From: HGM04593 sp045630965
Lineage (GTDB): Bacteria; Bacteroidota; Bacteroidia; Bacteroidales; Bacteroidaceae
NCBI GenBank assembly: GCA_045630965.1
Contig: JAZQTU010000024.1
Span: forward strand, 1 to 39,601
Reading direction: 5' to 3'
Length of the DNA: 39,601 nt
Position 1 is the first letter of the stretch, and every line of letters starts with the position of its first letter. This document shows positions 24,758-34,446 of the stretch, piece after piece. The position numbers were made by a program, and so were the translations under genes. Under the pieces are notes generated by a model. It made no database searches. It was not told the origin of the DNA and was given only the letters and a program-made list of their open reading frames with translations.

Positions 24758-25609
24758 TCAAAAAAGTTCAACCATTCCGGCTTTTACAGCCTCGTCATAC
24801 ATTGATCTCTTCTTTTCCTTGATAAATTCTGCTTTTCTTGAATTTATCAACAGATCAGTAATTTCCGCAGAGACCATCTCCAAGGGCTTCATGTCACCAT
24901 TCTGTAATATAGTATCGGCACTCACAAAATAGGTGTAGCCTTCATGACGGAATTCTATTGTTTCTCTCCTCTTCAGGCGCTCGTTCAACTGAAAACCGGT
25001 TATTGGCAACATGTTTGCAGCATCCTCCATTGTACGCCATTCTTCCTGAAAGTTATTATAGAATGCCGAATTGGCAATACTATACTTTTCAATCAGTTCA
25101 AAGTCCTCACTGCTTTTCCTTATACACCAAGAGCGCAATTTATTAATATTAGGAGACTTGTCCGACACCTTAAGCAACAATCCCTTGAACATAGGTTCTT
25201 CCAGTTCAAACATCTCCTCATTCGCATAGTAGAACTCCTGAATATCTGTTTGTGAAATATCAGGAACAAGTTGTTGATTTACCAGACGGTCCTGATACAA
25301 GCTCAATATAAGCCCTTTACGGTAATTCTCGACCATATCTTCAATGCCATCGGTCGGCACAACATTTTCAGTTGCTTTACTGTAAAAAAGGTGCTCCGCC
25401 GCCCAACGTTCAATGTAATCATTGAAGAAACGGACACTGTCCGACTCCTGTCCGTATACAGCATAAAGCAGGTCGACCTCATCCTTATACAGGTATGTGC
25501 CATCAACAGCAGCCACAGGTATCCTTCCCTTATGAATATCCTCCTTATAGCAGCCGGCAATAGCCATAAGCGCCATAAGGAGGCATAAAATCATCATTTT
25601 TCTATTCAT
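24758..25609 (-). CDS. Foldase-like (SurA-N type) lipoprotein
   Basis: Probable lipid-anchored periplasmic protein related to peptidyl-prolyl isomerase chaperones. The ATG at 25609 gives a lipoprotein signal with lipobox IAGC at about residue 20; the in-frame ATG at 25633 adds eight residues and a weaker signal. After the lipid anchor comes VAAVDGTYLYKDEVDLL, like the N-terminal segment of SurA/PpiD proteins, then helices typical of the SurA chaperone lobe and a region (about 140-235) where a parvulin domain would sit. None of the usual parvulin core motifs is clear there, so it may be a chaperone without isomerase activity. Position between a parvulin gene and surA supports a role in outer-membrane protein folding. 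Confidence 0.82.
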   Translation of the reverse strand: MNRKMMILCLLMALMAIAGCYKEDIHKGRIPVAAVDGTYLYKDEVDLLYAVYGQESDSVRFFNDYIERWAAEHLFYSKATENVVPTDGIEDMVENYRKGLILSLYQDRLVNQQLVPDISQTDIQEFYYANEEMFELEEPMFKGLLLKVSDKSPNINKLRSWCIRKSSEDFELIEKYSIANSAFYNNFQEEWRTMEDAANMLPITGFQLNERLKRRETIEFRHEGYTYFVSADTILQNGDMKPLEMVSAEITDLLINSRKAEFIKEKKRSMYDEAVKAGMVELF

Positions 25610-25683
25610 TGAGTGTCCAGCAATCTTTATCATACAGGAATCTGTTTCCGCGAAAATAATAAAATTATGCAGTATACAGATTG

Positions 25684-27099
25684 TCAGTTATGATTATTAA
25701 CTGTTTTTAGCACCTCTTTGTCAACTTTGACCTTATATTTTCTGCGCAACCCCTTCACCCACTTGTCCTCAAGGAACTTCTGGTAATCGTTCTGCACAAC
25801 ACTCTTTACATCCTTATATGATTCGGGCTGTTCAATAACAGTTCCTGAAACATCGACAAAAGCATAACCTTTACGATATTCACCACCTTCACCCTGCTCA
25901 AATGCATATTTATCGACCCATGCATTATCTCCAACTGCAAAGATTCCAAGTTCAACACGAACTACACGCGCAGAATCCTTTGGCAAACCATTCTCAATCA
26001 CAGACTTATAATTGGCATAATCCTGACCTTCAAGCATTGTTTTTACCATATCAAGATTATCCTGAGAATTGGCATATATCACAGCACCACGGAAGCGAGG
26101 TGTTTCAAAACGGTATTTCTTTATGTTTTTCTTGAAATACTTGTTCAGGCCCTTCTCATCGCTAGTAGCCTTACTCCAGACTTCGCGCGTTGATACTTCA
26201 AAGAAAAGCAGACCGTCGTAATATTCACGCATAAGATTACCGAATTCAGGATATTTGGTTTCAAGCAGGCTATCCTCACGTGCCAGAGCCTCCTGAGGTG
26301 TCATGTTGCCACCAAATTCCTTTGCAAGGTCAAAACCTCTCTTCATTCGTGCCTGCAAATGTATGTTTTCCCTTTCAAGCATCTTTATTATAGCCGGACG
26401 ATATTCCTCGAAACTGCCGAATGGGCGAGATGAATATCGTTTAACGACATGGAAACCTACAGGAGATTCAAACGGAGCTGAAATCTCACCATCAGAAAGA
26501 GAGAATGCTACACTCTCGAATTCCTTATATGTTTGCCCTTTGATTATCTCAAAAGGCGATATAGACTGTTTTGGAATTGAGAAATAGCCGGCAACCTCCT
26601 CAAATGAAGCACCGTTACAGAGCATTGTATATGCAGAATCGGCTCTTGCCCTTGAGATCTCCACTGTAACCAAGTCATCCTTCTGCTTGGCCATAAAGAA
26701 CAGATGGGCAACATTTACAAAGCCATCGACACCAATCTCTGCCGAATCCTTTGCATATATCCTGTAAGCCTCGTTTTCTACATAGTCAGGGTCAGTCAGA
26801 TAACTTTCTGCAAGCTGGCTGCGGTCCTTTCGATACTCCTCCCTGAATGAAGCAAGCGTATCCAATCCAAGAGTTTCAGCCTCCGCTACCTTCAACTTGA
26901 AATCGATATACATTTGAAGATATTCGTCAACATCGACAGTATTGTCACTGAGGTTGTCACGGTTCTTATTGAATGCATATTCGAATTCGGAGCGCAAGAC
27001 ACTTTTGCCATTGACAGTCATCAGAACCGGATCGGCGACCTGCGCAACAAGACTCATGACAAAAGTCAACGACAAAAGAAATATAGCAATCCTCTTCAT
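25684..27099 (-). CDS. Periplasmic parvulin-type peptidyl-prolyl isomerase
   Basis: Exported foldase of 471 aa from the ATG at 27099 (a TTG at 27105 is also in frame). Signal peptide about 1-19, ending SLVAQ. The N-terminal chaperone-type region begins VLMTVNGKSVLRSEFEYAF, and one parvulin domain lies at about 125-230, with VAHLFFMA, the GASFEEVAGYFS segment, and FESPVGFHVVK as its last strand. The C-terminal half (about 250-471) is a helical and mixed extension that is family-specific in Bacteroidetes. It follows guaB by 9 nt and precedes the foldase-like lipoprotein by 74 nt. It probably works with surA on outer-membrane proteins; the exact division of labour is not visible. Confidence 0.92.
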   Translation of the reverse strand: MKRIAIFLLSLTFVMSLVAQVADPVLMTVNGKSVLRSEFEYAFNKNRDNLSDNTVDVDEYLQMYIDFKLKVAEAETLGLDTLASFREEYRKDRSQLAESYLTDPDYVENEAYRIYAKDSAEIGVDGFVNVAHLFFMAKQKDDLVTVEISRARADSAYTMLCNGASFEEVAGYFSIPKQSISPFEIIKGQTYKEFESVAFSLSDGEISAPFESPVGFHVVKRYSSRPFGSFEEYRPAIIKMLERENIHLQARMKRGFDLAKEFGGNMTPQEALAREDSLLETKYPEFGNLMREYYDGLLFFEVSTREVWSKATSDEKGLNKYFKKNIKKYRFETPRFRGAVIYANSQDNLDMVKTMLEGQDYANYKSVIENGLPKDSARVVRVELGIFAVGDNAWVDKYAFEQGEGGEYRKGYAFVDVSGTVIEQPESYKDVKSVVQNDYQKFLEDKWVKGLRRKYKVKVDKEVLKTVNNHN

Positions 27100-27108
27100 A
27101 GTCAATTC

Positions 27109-28590
27109 TTATTCAGGACGGCTGTAGTTTGGAGCCTCACTTGTAATTGAGACATCATGTGGATGGCTTTCCAAAACACCGGCATTTGTTATGCGGACAA
27201 ACTTGGCATTGTGCAATGAAGCAATATCCTTTGCACCACAATATCCCATACCAGAACGGAGACCACCGACAAGCTGATAGATAACCTCAAAAAGTGTTCC
27301 CTTGTAAGGCACGCGAGCTGCGATACCTTCCGGCACCAACTTTTTCTTGTCTGCTGTATCTGCCTGGAAATAACGGTCCTTTGAGCCATTCTCCATAGCT
27401 TCAAGCGAACCCATTCCTCGATATGACTTGAACTTACGTCCATTAAAGATAATTGTATCACCTGGTGATTCCTCTGTTCCGGCAACAAGAGAACCGATCA
27501 TAACACAATATCCACCGGCTGCAAGAGCTTTAACCACATCTCCTGAATAACGAAGACCACCGTCTGCAATCAAGGGGACACCTGTTCCTTCAAGCGCCTT
27601 TGCCACATCATACACTGCAGAAAGCTGTGGTACACCAACGCCAGCTACGACACGGGTTGTACAGATTGAACCAGGACCGATTCCGACTTTCACAGCATCG
27701 GCTCCAGCCTCAGCCAACATTCTTGCAGCCTCACCTGTAGCAACATTACCAACAACGATATCTATCTGTGGGAATGCCGCTTTAGCCTCTTTCAATTTCT
27801 TTACAACACCTGCAGAATGTCCGTGTGCTGTATCAATAACGACAGCATCCACACCTGCTTCTACAAGAGCCTTGATACGGTCCATTGCGTCCATGGTGAC
27901 ACCGACACCGGCAGCCACACGCAAACGGCCTTTGCTGTCTTTACAAGCCATTGGCTTATCCTTGGCCTTTGTTATATCCTTGTATGTGATAAGACCAACC
28001 AAATGTCCCTCATTGTCAACAACCGGCAACTTTTCAATCTTGTTCTCACGAAGGATTGTCGCAGCAGCATCCATATCAGTCTGCTGATGTGTAACAACGA
28101 GATTATCGGCACCTGTCATTACCTCACATACAGGACGTGTCATGTCTGTTTCGAAACGCAGGTCACGGTTTGTTACAATACCGACAAGTTTGTTCACCTC
28201 ATCAACGACAGGAATACCTCCAAAGTGATATTCAGCCATGATGTCAAGGGCATCCTTTACAGTAGCATTAGCCTGTATTGTAACAGGGTCGTATATCATA
28301 CCATTCTCAGCACGCTTTACAATAGCTACCTGATGCGCCTGTTCTGCAATGGACATATTCTTATGGATAACTCCAATACCACCTTCTCGTGCTATAGCAA
28401 TAGCCATCTTGGCTTCAGTAACAGTGTCCATAGCAGCTGTCACGAACGGTACATTGAGTTCTATATTTCTTGAGAATTTTGTCTTTAGTGAAACCTCTTT
28501 AGGAAGAACCTCCGAATATGCAGGGATAAGCAACACATCGTCATAGGTCAAACCATCCATTACAATTTTTTCTTTTATAAAATCATTCAT
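27109..28590 (-). CDS. guaB: IMP dehydrogenase
   Basis: Rate-limiting step of guanine nucleotide synthesis, oxidising IMP to XMP with NAD+. The 493-residue protein has the N-terminal barrel segment DGLTYDDVLLIPAYSEVLP, two CBS domains at about 99-215, the IMP-loop GIGPGSICTTR with catalytic C310, and the flap/GMGSLEAM region near 395-400. Length is normal. It lies 20 nt after recQ and 9 nt before a parvulin gene, so a purine enzyme is embedded in a DNA-repair/envelope operon; I see no purine-responsive element in the short gaps. Confidence 0.97.
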   Translation of the reverse strand: MNDFIKEKIVMDGLTYDDVLLIPAYSEVLPKEVSLKTKFSRNIELNVPFVTAAMDTVTEAKMAIAIAREGGIGVIHKNMSIAEQAHQVAIVKRAENGMIYDPVTIQANATVKDALDIMAEYHFGGIPVVDEVNKLVGIVTNRDLRFETDMTRPVCEVMTGADNLVVTHQQTDMDAAATILRENKIEKLPVVDNEGHLVGLITYKDITKAKDKPMACKDSKGRLRVAAGVGVTMDAMDRIKALVEAGVDAVVIDTAHGHSAGVVKKLKEAKAAFPQIDIVVGNVATGEAARMLAEAGADAVKVGIGPGSICTTRVVAGVGVPQLSAVYDVAKALEGTGVPLIADGGLRYSGDVVKALAAGGYCVMIGSLVAGTEESPGDTIIFNGRKFKSYRGMGSLEAMENGSKDRYFQADTADKKKLVPEGIAARVPYKGTLFEVIYQLVGGLRSGMGYCGAKDIASLHNAKFVRITNAGVLESHPHDVSITSEAPNYSRPE

Positions 28591-28610
28591 AGCTTGTATA
28601 TATTATATTT

Positions 28611-30785
28611 TTAATTTCCCATTTCTGAAATGAATTTGACACGCACAAGACGTATCTCCTCCTCGCTGTATTCTCCATGAAGTTCCTCTATCGCAACATC
28701 GATGTTGTCAGTATCAGAGTTTTTGAAATAATCATAAATCTCATACAGATTCTCTTCATCAAGAATCTCTTCAAGGAAATAATCTATATTCAACTTGGTA
28801 CCAGAATATACGATAGACTCAATATCATCAAGAAGTTCATCAAATTCCACGCCCTTGCTTATTGCCAGGTCGTCAAGAGCAACCTTGCGGTCAATTGCAT
28901 TGATTATCGCAACCTTCAACTTCGACTTATTAGCAACAGTCCTTATGCGTATGTCTTCGGGGCGATCAATCTCATTCTCCTCACAGTGGCGTTTAATCAA
29001 TGCACAGAACTCTTCACCATAACGCTTAGCCTTACCTTCTCCTACACCCGGAATATTTTTCAATTCATCGATTGTTATCGGATAGGTAGTTGCCATAGCC
29101 TCGAGTGAAGGATCCTGGAATATCACATATGGAGGCAACTCCAACTGTTTTGACAATTTCTTACGCAAGTTCTTCAACATTGCAAAGAGTTCAGGATCCA
29201 CTGCAAAAGAGTTACCGGTCTGTATTATTGTCTCTTCTTCTTCAAAGTCCTTATCTTCCACGATTTTGAAGGATACCGGTTTCTTCATAAAATCCTTACC
29301 TTGCTTTGTCACCTTGATTATACCGTAGTTTTCAACTTCCTTATCAAGATAACCGGCTATGAGTGCCTGACGTATAACAGCGTTCCAACGTTTTGAATCC
29401 TCATCATCACCACAGCCAAAGCATTCCAATTCATCATGTTTATGAGAAAGGATATCTGCAGTCTCCTTACCCATAAGAACATCTATAATATATTCAACAT
29501 CAAAGTTCTCCTTCAATGCTAAAACTGTTTCCAATACAGTTTCAAGCAGTTCCTTTGCCTCTACCTGTTTCTTAGGTGTCTGGCAATTGTCACAATTTCC
29601 ACAATTTTCCACGTCGTAAATCTCTCCAAAATAATGTAACAATAGTTTTCTGCGACAAACAGAAGATTCAGCATAAGCCGTAGTCTCATGCAACAACTGC
29701 CTACCGATATATTGTTCAGCAAGCGGTTTGCCTTCGAGGAATTTCTCCAACTTCTGCAAGTCTTTATTATTATAGAACGTTATACATTGCCCTTCACCCC
29801 CGTCTCTACCTGCACGGCCAGTCTCCTGATAATAGCCCTCGAGGCTTTTGGGAATGTCGTAATGTATAACATATCTGACATCAGGTTTATCAATACCCAT
29901 ACCAAATGCTATCGTAGCAACGATAACATCTATCTTTTCCATTATAAAATCGTCCTGTGTCTGCGAGCGCAAAGCCGACTCCATACCGGCATGGTACGGT
30001 TTGGCAGATATTTCATTCGCCTGCAATATCTCTGCGAGCTCTTCAACTTTCTTGCGGCTAAGACAATAAATAATGCCAGACTTTCCAGGATTGGACTTTA
30101 TATACTTTATAATATCCTTATCAACATTCTTTGTTTTAGGACGTACCTCATAATAGAGGTTAGGACGATTGAATGATGATTTGAAATCAGGAGCATCCTG
30201 AATTCCAAGATTCTTCTTTATATCATCGCGCACCTTCGTTGTAGCCGTTGCAGTAAGGGCTATAATTGGCGCTTTTCCAATTTCATTTATTATAGGACGT
30301 ATGCGACGATACTCCGGACGGAAATCATGTCCCCATTCCGATATACAATGCGCCTCATCAATAGCATAGAATGAGATTTTTATACTTTTGAGAAACTCTA
30401 CATTCTCTTCCTTGGTCAATGATTCCGGAGCGACATAAAGAAGTTTGGTCTTTCCAGACAAGACATCCTCCTTGACAGCATCGACAGACTGCTTGGTCAA
30501 TGACGAATTCAGGAAATGCGCAACGCCATCCTCCTCATTCATATTTCTTATTGCATCGACCTGATTCTTCATCAAGGCTATCAGCGGAGATATGACAATG
30601 GCAGTACCCTCCATAACTAAAGACGGGAGCTGGTAGCACAACGACTTGCCACCACCCGTTGGCATAAGGACAAAAGCGTCATTACCTTCAAACAAGTTCT
30701 TTATGACAGCCTCCTGATCCCCCTTAAACGTATCAAAACCGAAGTTCTCTTTCAGAACTTCCGTCAAATTACAATTCTTAGTCAT
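28611..30785 (-). CDS. recQ: ATP-dependent DNA helicase RecQ
   Basis: 3'-5' helicase of superfamily 2 used in recombination and fork repair. The 724-residue product has Walker A PTGGGKS (42-48), DEAH (143-146) with the aromatic-rich loop after it, the motif QETGRAGRDG, the four-cysteine RQC zinc site (C near LLHYFGEIYDVENCGNCDNC), a winged-helix RQC domain, and an HRDC domain at about 535-620. Residues about 625-724 are an extra acidic, helical C-terminal extension, resembling a helix-turn-helix-type tail seen on other Bacteroidetes RecQ proteins. It is the first gene of an eight-gene run and is preceded by a plausible promoter and the clpX terminator. Confidence 0.96.
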   Translation of the reverse strand: MTKNCNLTEVLKENFGFDTFKGDQEAVIKNLFEGNDAFVLMPTGGGKSLCYQLPSLVMEGTAIVISPLIALMKNQVDAIRNMNEEDGVAHFLNSSLTKQSVDAVKEDVLSGKTKLLYVAPESLTKEENVEFLKSIKISFYAIDEAHCISEWGHDFRPEYRRIRPIINEIGKAPIIALTATATTKVRDDIKKNLGIQDAPDFKSSFNRPNLYYEVRPKTKNVDKDIIKYIKSNPGKSGIIYCLSRKKVEELAEILQANEISAKPYHAGMESALRSQTQDDFIMEKIDVIVATIAFGMGIDKPDVRYVIHYDIPKSLEGYYQETGRAGRDGGEGQCITFYNNKDLQKLEKFLEGKPLAEQYIGRQLLHETTAYAESSVCRRKLLLHYFGEIYDVENCGNCDNCQTPKKQVEAKELLETVLETVLALKENFDVEYIIDVLMGKETADILSHKHDELECFGCGDDEDSKRWNAVIRQALIAGYLDKEVENYGIIKVTKQGKDFMKKPVSFKIVEDKDFEEEETIIQTGNSFAVDPELFAMLKNLRKKLSKQLELPPYVIFQDPSLEAMATTYPITIDELKNIPGVGEGKAKRYGEEFCALIKRHCEENEIDRPEDIRIRTVANKSKLKVAIINAIDRKVALDDLAISKGVEFDELLDDIESIVYSGTKLNIDYFLEEILDEENLYEIYDYFKNSDTDNIDVAIEELHGEYSEEEIRLVRVKFISEMGN

Positions 30786-30808
30786 TTTACAGTATGCCTA
30801 TTTGAAAA

Positions 30809-30840
30809 CAAAGTTATAAATATATCGAGAAAACACACAA
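30809..30840 (-). promoter_or_regulatory. Probable promoter of the recQ-mutL operon
   Basis: Minus strand TAACTTTG (30809-30816), preceded after a 21-nt spacer by TTG (30838-30840). The box is 23 nt before the recQ start and downstream of the clpX terminator. Confidence 0.55.
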
Positions 30841-30903
30841 CATTTACCAAATATATTTTTTACAAAACTGTGAAAATAATTTTAGAAAACAAATCAAAAG
30901 CAA

Positions 30904-30936
30904 CAAAAAAAGGCCCTTCCATATTGAAAGGGCCTT
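30904..30936 (-). terminator. Terminator after clpX
   Basis: Stem AAGGCCCTT/AAGGGCCTT (30910-30918 with 30928-30936), nine-base loop, 21 nt past the clpX stop, followed on the minus strand by TTTTTTG. Confidence 0.9.
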
Positions 30937-30957
30937 CATATTTCAAAAAAGCATTCA

Positions 30958-32178
30958 TTATACTCCCGCAATCACGGAACTTTTTTCCACTTGACTGCGT
31001 GCATACTCTTCGGTTATACAACATGTATCTACTCCACTTGAAGGTAGCTCGAACATCTTTTCCATCATTATAGTTTCAACAATCGAGCGCAATCCTCGTG
31101 CACCAAGTTTATACTCTACAGCCGTATCTACAATATAATCCAAGGCCGAAGGTGCAAATTCAAGTTTCACTCCGTCCATTTCCAACAACCTCACATACTG
31201 CTTTATTATGGAGTTCTTTGGTTCTGTCAGAATATTACGTAGAGCACTGCGGTCAAGCGGGCGCAAAGACGTCAATATAGGAAGACGTCCGACAATTTCA
31301 GGAATCAGTCCAAAGGAACGCAAATCCTGAGGCGCGATATAACGCATCATATCACTTTTATCAACATGCTTGCAATTCTGCACAGAATTATAACCGACAA
31401 CATGCGTATTCAAACGTTGGGCAATCTTCTTTTCTATACCATCAAAAGCTCCACCGCATATAAACAGGATATGCTTGGTATTGACTGGAATCATTTTTTG
31501 GTCGGGATGCTTACGACCACCCTGCGGTGGTACATTCACAACAGAACCCTCAAGAAGCTTCAACAAGCCCTGTTGCACACCTTCACCGCTCACATCGCGC
31601 GTAATAGAAGGATTGTCACTCTTGCGTGCAATCTTGTCAATCTCATCAATGAACACAATACCGCGTTCAGCCTCCTCTACATTATAATCAGCGACCTGCA
31701 ACAAACGGGTCAGTATACTTTCAATATCCTCACCGACATAACCGGCTTCGGTAAGAACTGTTGCATCGACAATTGTAAAAGGAACCTTCAGCAGACGTGC
31801 TATAGTACGTGCAAGCAGAGTCTTTCCGGTACCAGTACTACCCACCATGATAATATTGCTCTTTTCAATCTCAACATCATCACATGTGTCACGTTGCATA
31901 AGGCGTTTATAATGATTGTATACAGAAACTGCCAACGCACACTTTGCATCGTCCTGACCAATGACATATTCATCAAGAAAAGCCTTAATCTCTTTTGGTT
32001 TAGGCAGTTCCTTCATTTCAAAGTCGCTTTTAGGCAACATTGCTTCTTCACGCAAAATAGCATGAGCCTGCTCCACACAATCATTGCATATATAACCGGT
32101 CATTCCAGTCATAAGCAAAGCGACCTGTTCCTCAGTCCTGCCACAGAAGCTACACCTTTTCTTACCCTTCTCTGCCAT
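30958..32178 (-). CDS. clpX: ATP-dependent Clp protease ATP-binding subunit ClpX
   Basis: AAA+ unfoldase that feeds substrates to ClpP. From the ATG at 32178 (a TTG at 32184 is also in frame) the product has 406 aa. The N-terminal zinc-binding domain uses C9, C12, C31 and C34; Walker A is GSTGTGKT (113-120), Walker B FIDEID (176-181); pore loop GYVGED lies at 146-151, and the RKSDNPSITRDVSGEGVQQ segment and the C-terminal sensor-2 GARGLRS follow. The IGF-type ClpP-docking loop is not obvious from reading. It is 9 nt after clpP, as third gene of the tig-clpP-clpX unit. Confidence 0.97.
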   Translation of the reverse strand: MAEKGKKRCSFCGRTEEQVALLMTGMTGYICNDCVEQAHAILREEAMLPKSDFEMKELPKPKEIKAFLDEYVIGQDDAKCALAVSVYNHYKRLMQRDTCDDVEIEKSNIIMVGSTGTGKTLLARTIARLLKVPFTIVDATVLTEAGYVGEDIESILTRLLQVADYNVEEAERGIVFIDEIDKIARKSDNPSITRDVSGEGVQQGLLKLLEGSVVNVPPQGGRKHPDQKMIPVNTKHILFICGGAFDGIEKKIAQRLNTHVVGYNSVQNCKHVDKSDMMRYIAPQDLRSFGLIPEIVGRLPILTSLRPLDRSALRNILTEPKNSIIKQYVRLLEMDGVKLEFAPSALDYIVDTAVEYKLGARGLRSIVETIMMEKMFELPSSGVDTCCITEEYARSQVEKSSVIAGV

Positions 32179-32187
32179 TGTCAACTG

Positions 32188-32859
32188 TTACTTTTTGCGA
32201 GTAAGAACATTGTCAATCATACCATACTCTTTCGCTTCAAGAGCCGTCATCCAATAGTCACGGTCACTGTCTGCCCACACCTTGTCAAAAGGCTGTTTGC
32301 TATGATCAGAAATGATAGTATACAATTCCCTCTTCAGTTTTTGTATCTCACGAGCTGTGATTTCAATATCACTTGCCTGGCCCTGCACACCTCCGAGGGG
32401 CTGATGTATCATCACCCTGCTGTGTGTAAGCGCAGAGCGCTTGCCCTCGGCTCCTGCCACCAGCAAAACAGCAGCCATACTTGCAGCCATACCAGTGCAG
32501 ATAGTTGCCACATCGCTTGAAATAAACTGCATTGTATCATAAATTCCAAGTCCTGCATACACAGAACCGCCCGGAGAGTTTATGTAGATAGAGATATCCT
32601 TTCCACTGTCCACAGAATCAAGATACAACAACTGGGCCTGAAGAGTATTTGCTGTATAATCGTCAATCTGTGTACCGAGAAAAATGATTCTGTCCATCAT
32701 CAGACGAGAAAAGACATCCATCTGTGTAACATTCAGCTGTCTCTCCTCAAGAATATATGGGTTCAAGTACTGCGATTGAGCCTTGATTACATCATCAAGC
32801 ACCATACTGTTCAATCCAAGATGCTTGGTCGCATATTTTCTGAAATCATCTCTCTCCAT
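32188..32859 (-). CDS. clpP: ATP-dependent Clp protease proteolytic subunit
   Basis: Serine peptidase forming the 14-subunit chamber of ClpXP. The 223-residue product shows the triad S127 (GMAAS), H152 (MIHQPLGG) and D201 (DSDRDYWM) and the conserved NSPGGSV loop. About 25-30 N-terminal residues precede the usual mature start and may be a propeptide, as in many ClpP proteins. It lies 39 nt after tig and 9 nt before clpX. Confidence 0.97.
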   Translation of the reverse strand: MERDDFRKYATKHLGLNSMVLDDVIKAQSQYLNPYILEERQLNVTQMDVFSRLMMDRIIFLGTQIDDYTANTLQAQLLYLDSVDSGKDISIYINSPGGSVYAGLGIYDTMQFISSDVATICTGMAASMAAVLLVAGAEGKRSALTHSRVMIHQPLGGVQGQASDIEITAREIQKLKRELYTIISDHSKQPFDKVWADSDRDYWMTALEAKEYGMIDNVLTRKK

Positions 32860-32898
32860 ACAACAAATCTTTTAGAATACTATATACAATATTATATA

Positions 32899-34242
32899 TT
32901 AAGCGTTTTCAGACACCTTTTTGTTGAAATCCTCAACAGAAACAGTCTCCTCATTCAAGGTTATAACACCCTTGATAGCATGGATAAGTTTAACATCAAC
33001 TGCACGGTTGATAAGTGCCTCGCGTGTCTTGTCCTGCTTCAACATCTCCTTAGCATAGTTCTCAAGCAAATCCTCAGGAACATTTGCCATACCATACTGA
33101 GCGAACTGATCACGTGTAGCCTCCTTGGCAACTCCGAGAACATCATTATCATCAATCTTTATCTCAAACTTCTTTGCAAGCTGCTCCTTAACAAGGTGCC
33201 ATGAAAGTTCTGTAAGGCTCTTCTGGAATTCCTCCTCGCTTACAGTCTCACCCTCAGCCTTGCTCATTTCCATAATGCGACGCAAGATAGACTCGTTATA
33301 TTCAAGCTTACCGATCTTCTCCATCAAGTATGCACGAACATCCATCAAAAGTTTATAATCGCTCTCTACCTCGAAACGGTTTGCGAACTGCTCTGCAATC
33401 TTAGCACGGAACTCCTCTTCTGTTGTTACAACGTCCTTACCGAATGCTGCATCGAAAACATTCTGATTGATTTCGCTGGCAACAAAACGTGTAATCTCAG
33501 AAATTGCGAAAGTAAACTCACCTGCGTGAGCAGCAACTTCATTCTTCTCAACCTTCAAAAGTGAAGACAATTCAGCCTCATTGTTATCAAAAGCTACAGA
33601 AGGATTGAATGTCACTACATCGTTAACCTTTGCGCCGACAAAGAGAGCCTTCTGCTCATCATTCTTCATATATGCAGGCATCATCACTGCCTCACGAACA
33701 ACAATACCGTCTTCTACAGACTCAGCCAAAGTACCCTTGAGCATATCACCGTTCTCATAAGACTCAACCTGCTTGTACTCGCCACAACGCTGTGCGAAAG
33801 CGTTAGCCTGACCATCGATCATCTCCTTAGAAGGTTCAATTCTGTAGTACGCCAAAGCATCGTTCTTGTCAAGGACTGCATCGAACTTTGGAGCGAGTGC
33901 AACCTCAAACTCAAATGTAAACTCCTTGTCATCTGCCATATTGATACCAGCCTGCTGTTCTTCAATAGGAAGAGGCTCGCCAAGCATGTCAACCTTATTC
34001 TCCTTGATATATTCGAAGATCTTTGTCTGAAGCAATTTATTGATCTCTTCAGCCTTTACAGCTGTACCATACTGCTTCTTAACCAAGCCCATTGGGACCA
34101 TACCTGGACGGAAACCAGGAAAATTAGCCTTCTGGCGGAAGTTCTTCAACTGTTTTTCTACCAATGCCGAATAATCAGCCTCCTGAATGTTTACAGAAAG
34201 GATTGCGCTTGTAGCGTCTTGATTTTTAAGTGTAATTTCCAT
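32899..34242 (-). CDS. tig: Trigger factor
   Basis: Ribosome-bound chaperone for nascent chains. The 447-residue product has the N-terminal ribosome-binding signature GFRPGMVP at 43-50, a central region (about 150-250) in the place of the FKBP-like isomerase domain, here quite divergent and possibly inactive, and a long helical C-terminal arm (about 255-430). The gene has one of the clearest promoters in the window (34285-34316) and heads the tig-clpP-clpX unit, the classic arrangement that links folding and degradation. Confidence 0.93.
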   Translation of the reverse strand: MEITLKNQDATSAILSVNIQEADYSALVEKQLKNFRQKANFPGFRPGMVPMGLVKKQYGTAVKAEEINKLLQTKIFEYIKENKVDMLGEPLPIEEQQAGINMADDKEFTFEFEVALAPKFDAVLDKNDALAYYRIEPSKEMIDGQANAFAQRCGEYKQVESYENGDMLKGTLAESVEDGIVVREAVMMPAYMKNDEQKALFVGAKVNDVVTFNPSVAFDNNEAELSSLLKVEKNEVAAHAGEFTFAISEITRFVASEINQNVFDAAFGKDVVTTEEEFRAKIAEQFANRFEVESDYKLLMDVRAYLMEKIGKLEYNESILRRIMEMSKAEGETVSEEEFQKSLTELSWHLVKEQLAKKFEIKIDDNDVLGVAKEATRDQFAQYGMANVPEDLLENYAKEMLKQDKTREALINRAVDVKLIHAIKGVITLNEETVSVEDFNKKVSENA

Positions 34243-34284
34243 TATATATAAATTAAATATTATTCTATTCCGAATTTAGACTTG

Positions 34285-34316
34285 CAAAATTACAATTTAT
34301 TAGGGACATATCCAAA
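34285..34316 (-). promoter_or_regulatory. Promoter of the tig-clpP-clpX operon
   Basis: On the minus strand TTTG (34313-34316), a 20-nt spacer, then TAATTTTG (34285-34292): full match to the Bacteroidales -33/-7 consensus, 43 nt before the tig start. Confidence 0.75.
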
Positions 34317-34392
34317 AAAAAGAATATTTTGCTCAATCATTAAGAAAAAAAGCACTGATTACAATTCAAAAATAGACTATAGATACAACAAA

Positions 34393-34422
34393 CGGGTTGT
34401 TGAAATGACAATCAACAACCCG
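34393..34422 (-). terminator. Terminator after lptB
   Basis: Perfect 11-bp stem CGGGTTGTTGA/TCAACAACCCG with eight-base loop, 25 nt past the lptB stop; on the minus strand it is followed by TTTGTTGTATC, a fair T-run. Confidence 0.8.
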
Positions 34423-34446
34423 CTATTATTTTCTTGAAAGGGATAA

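Noticed and set aside
31366..32520. A 384-codon open frame on the plus strand opposite clpX and clpP
   Set aside because: It is exactly antisense to two confidently identified genes; its translation is rich in C, H, T and I without domain-like pattern, as expected of a shadow frame.
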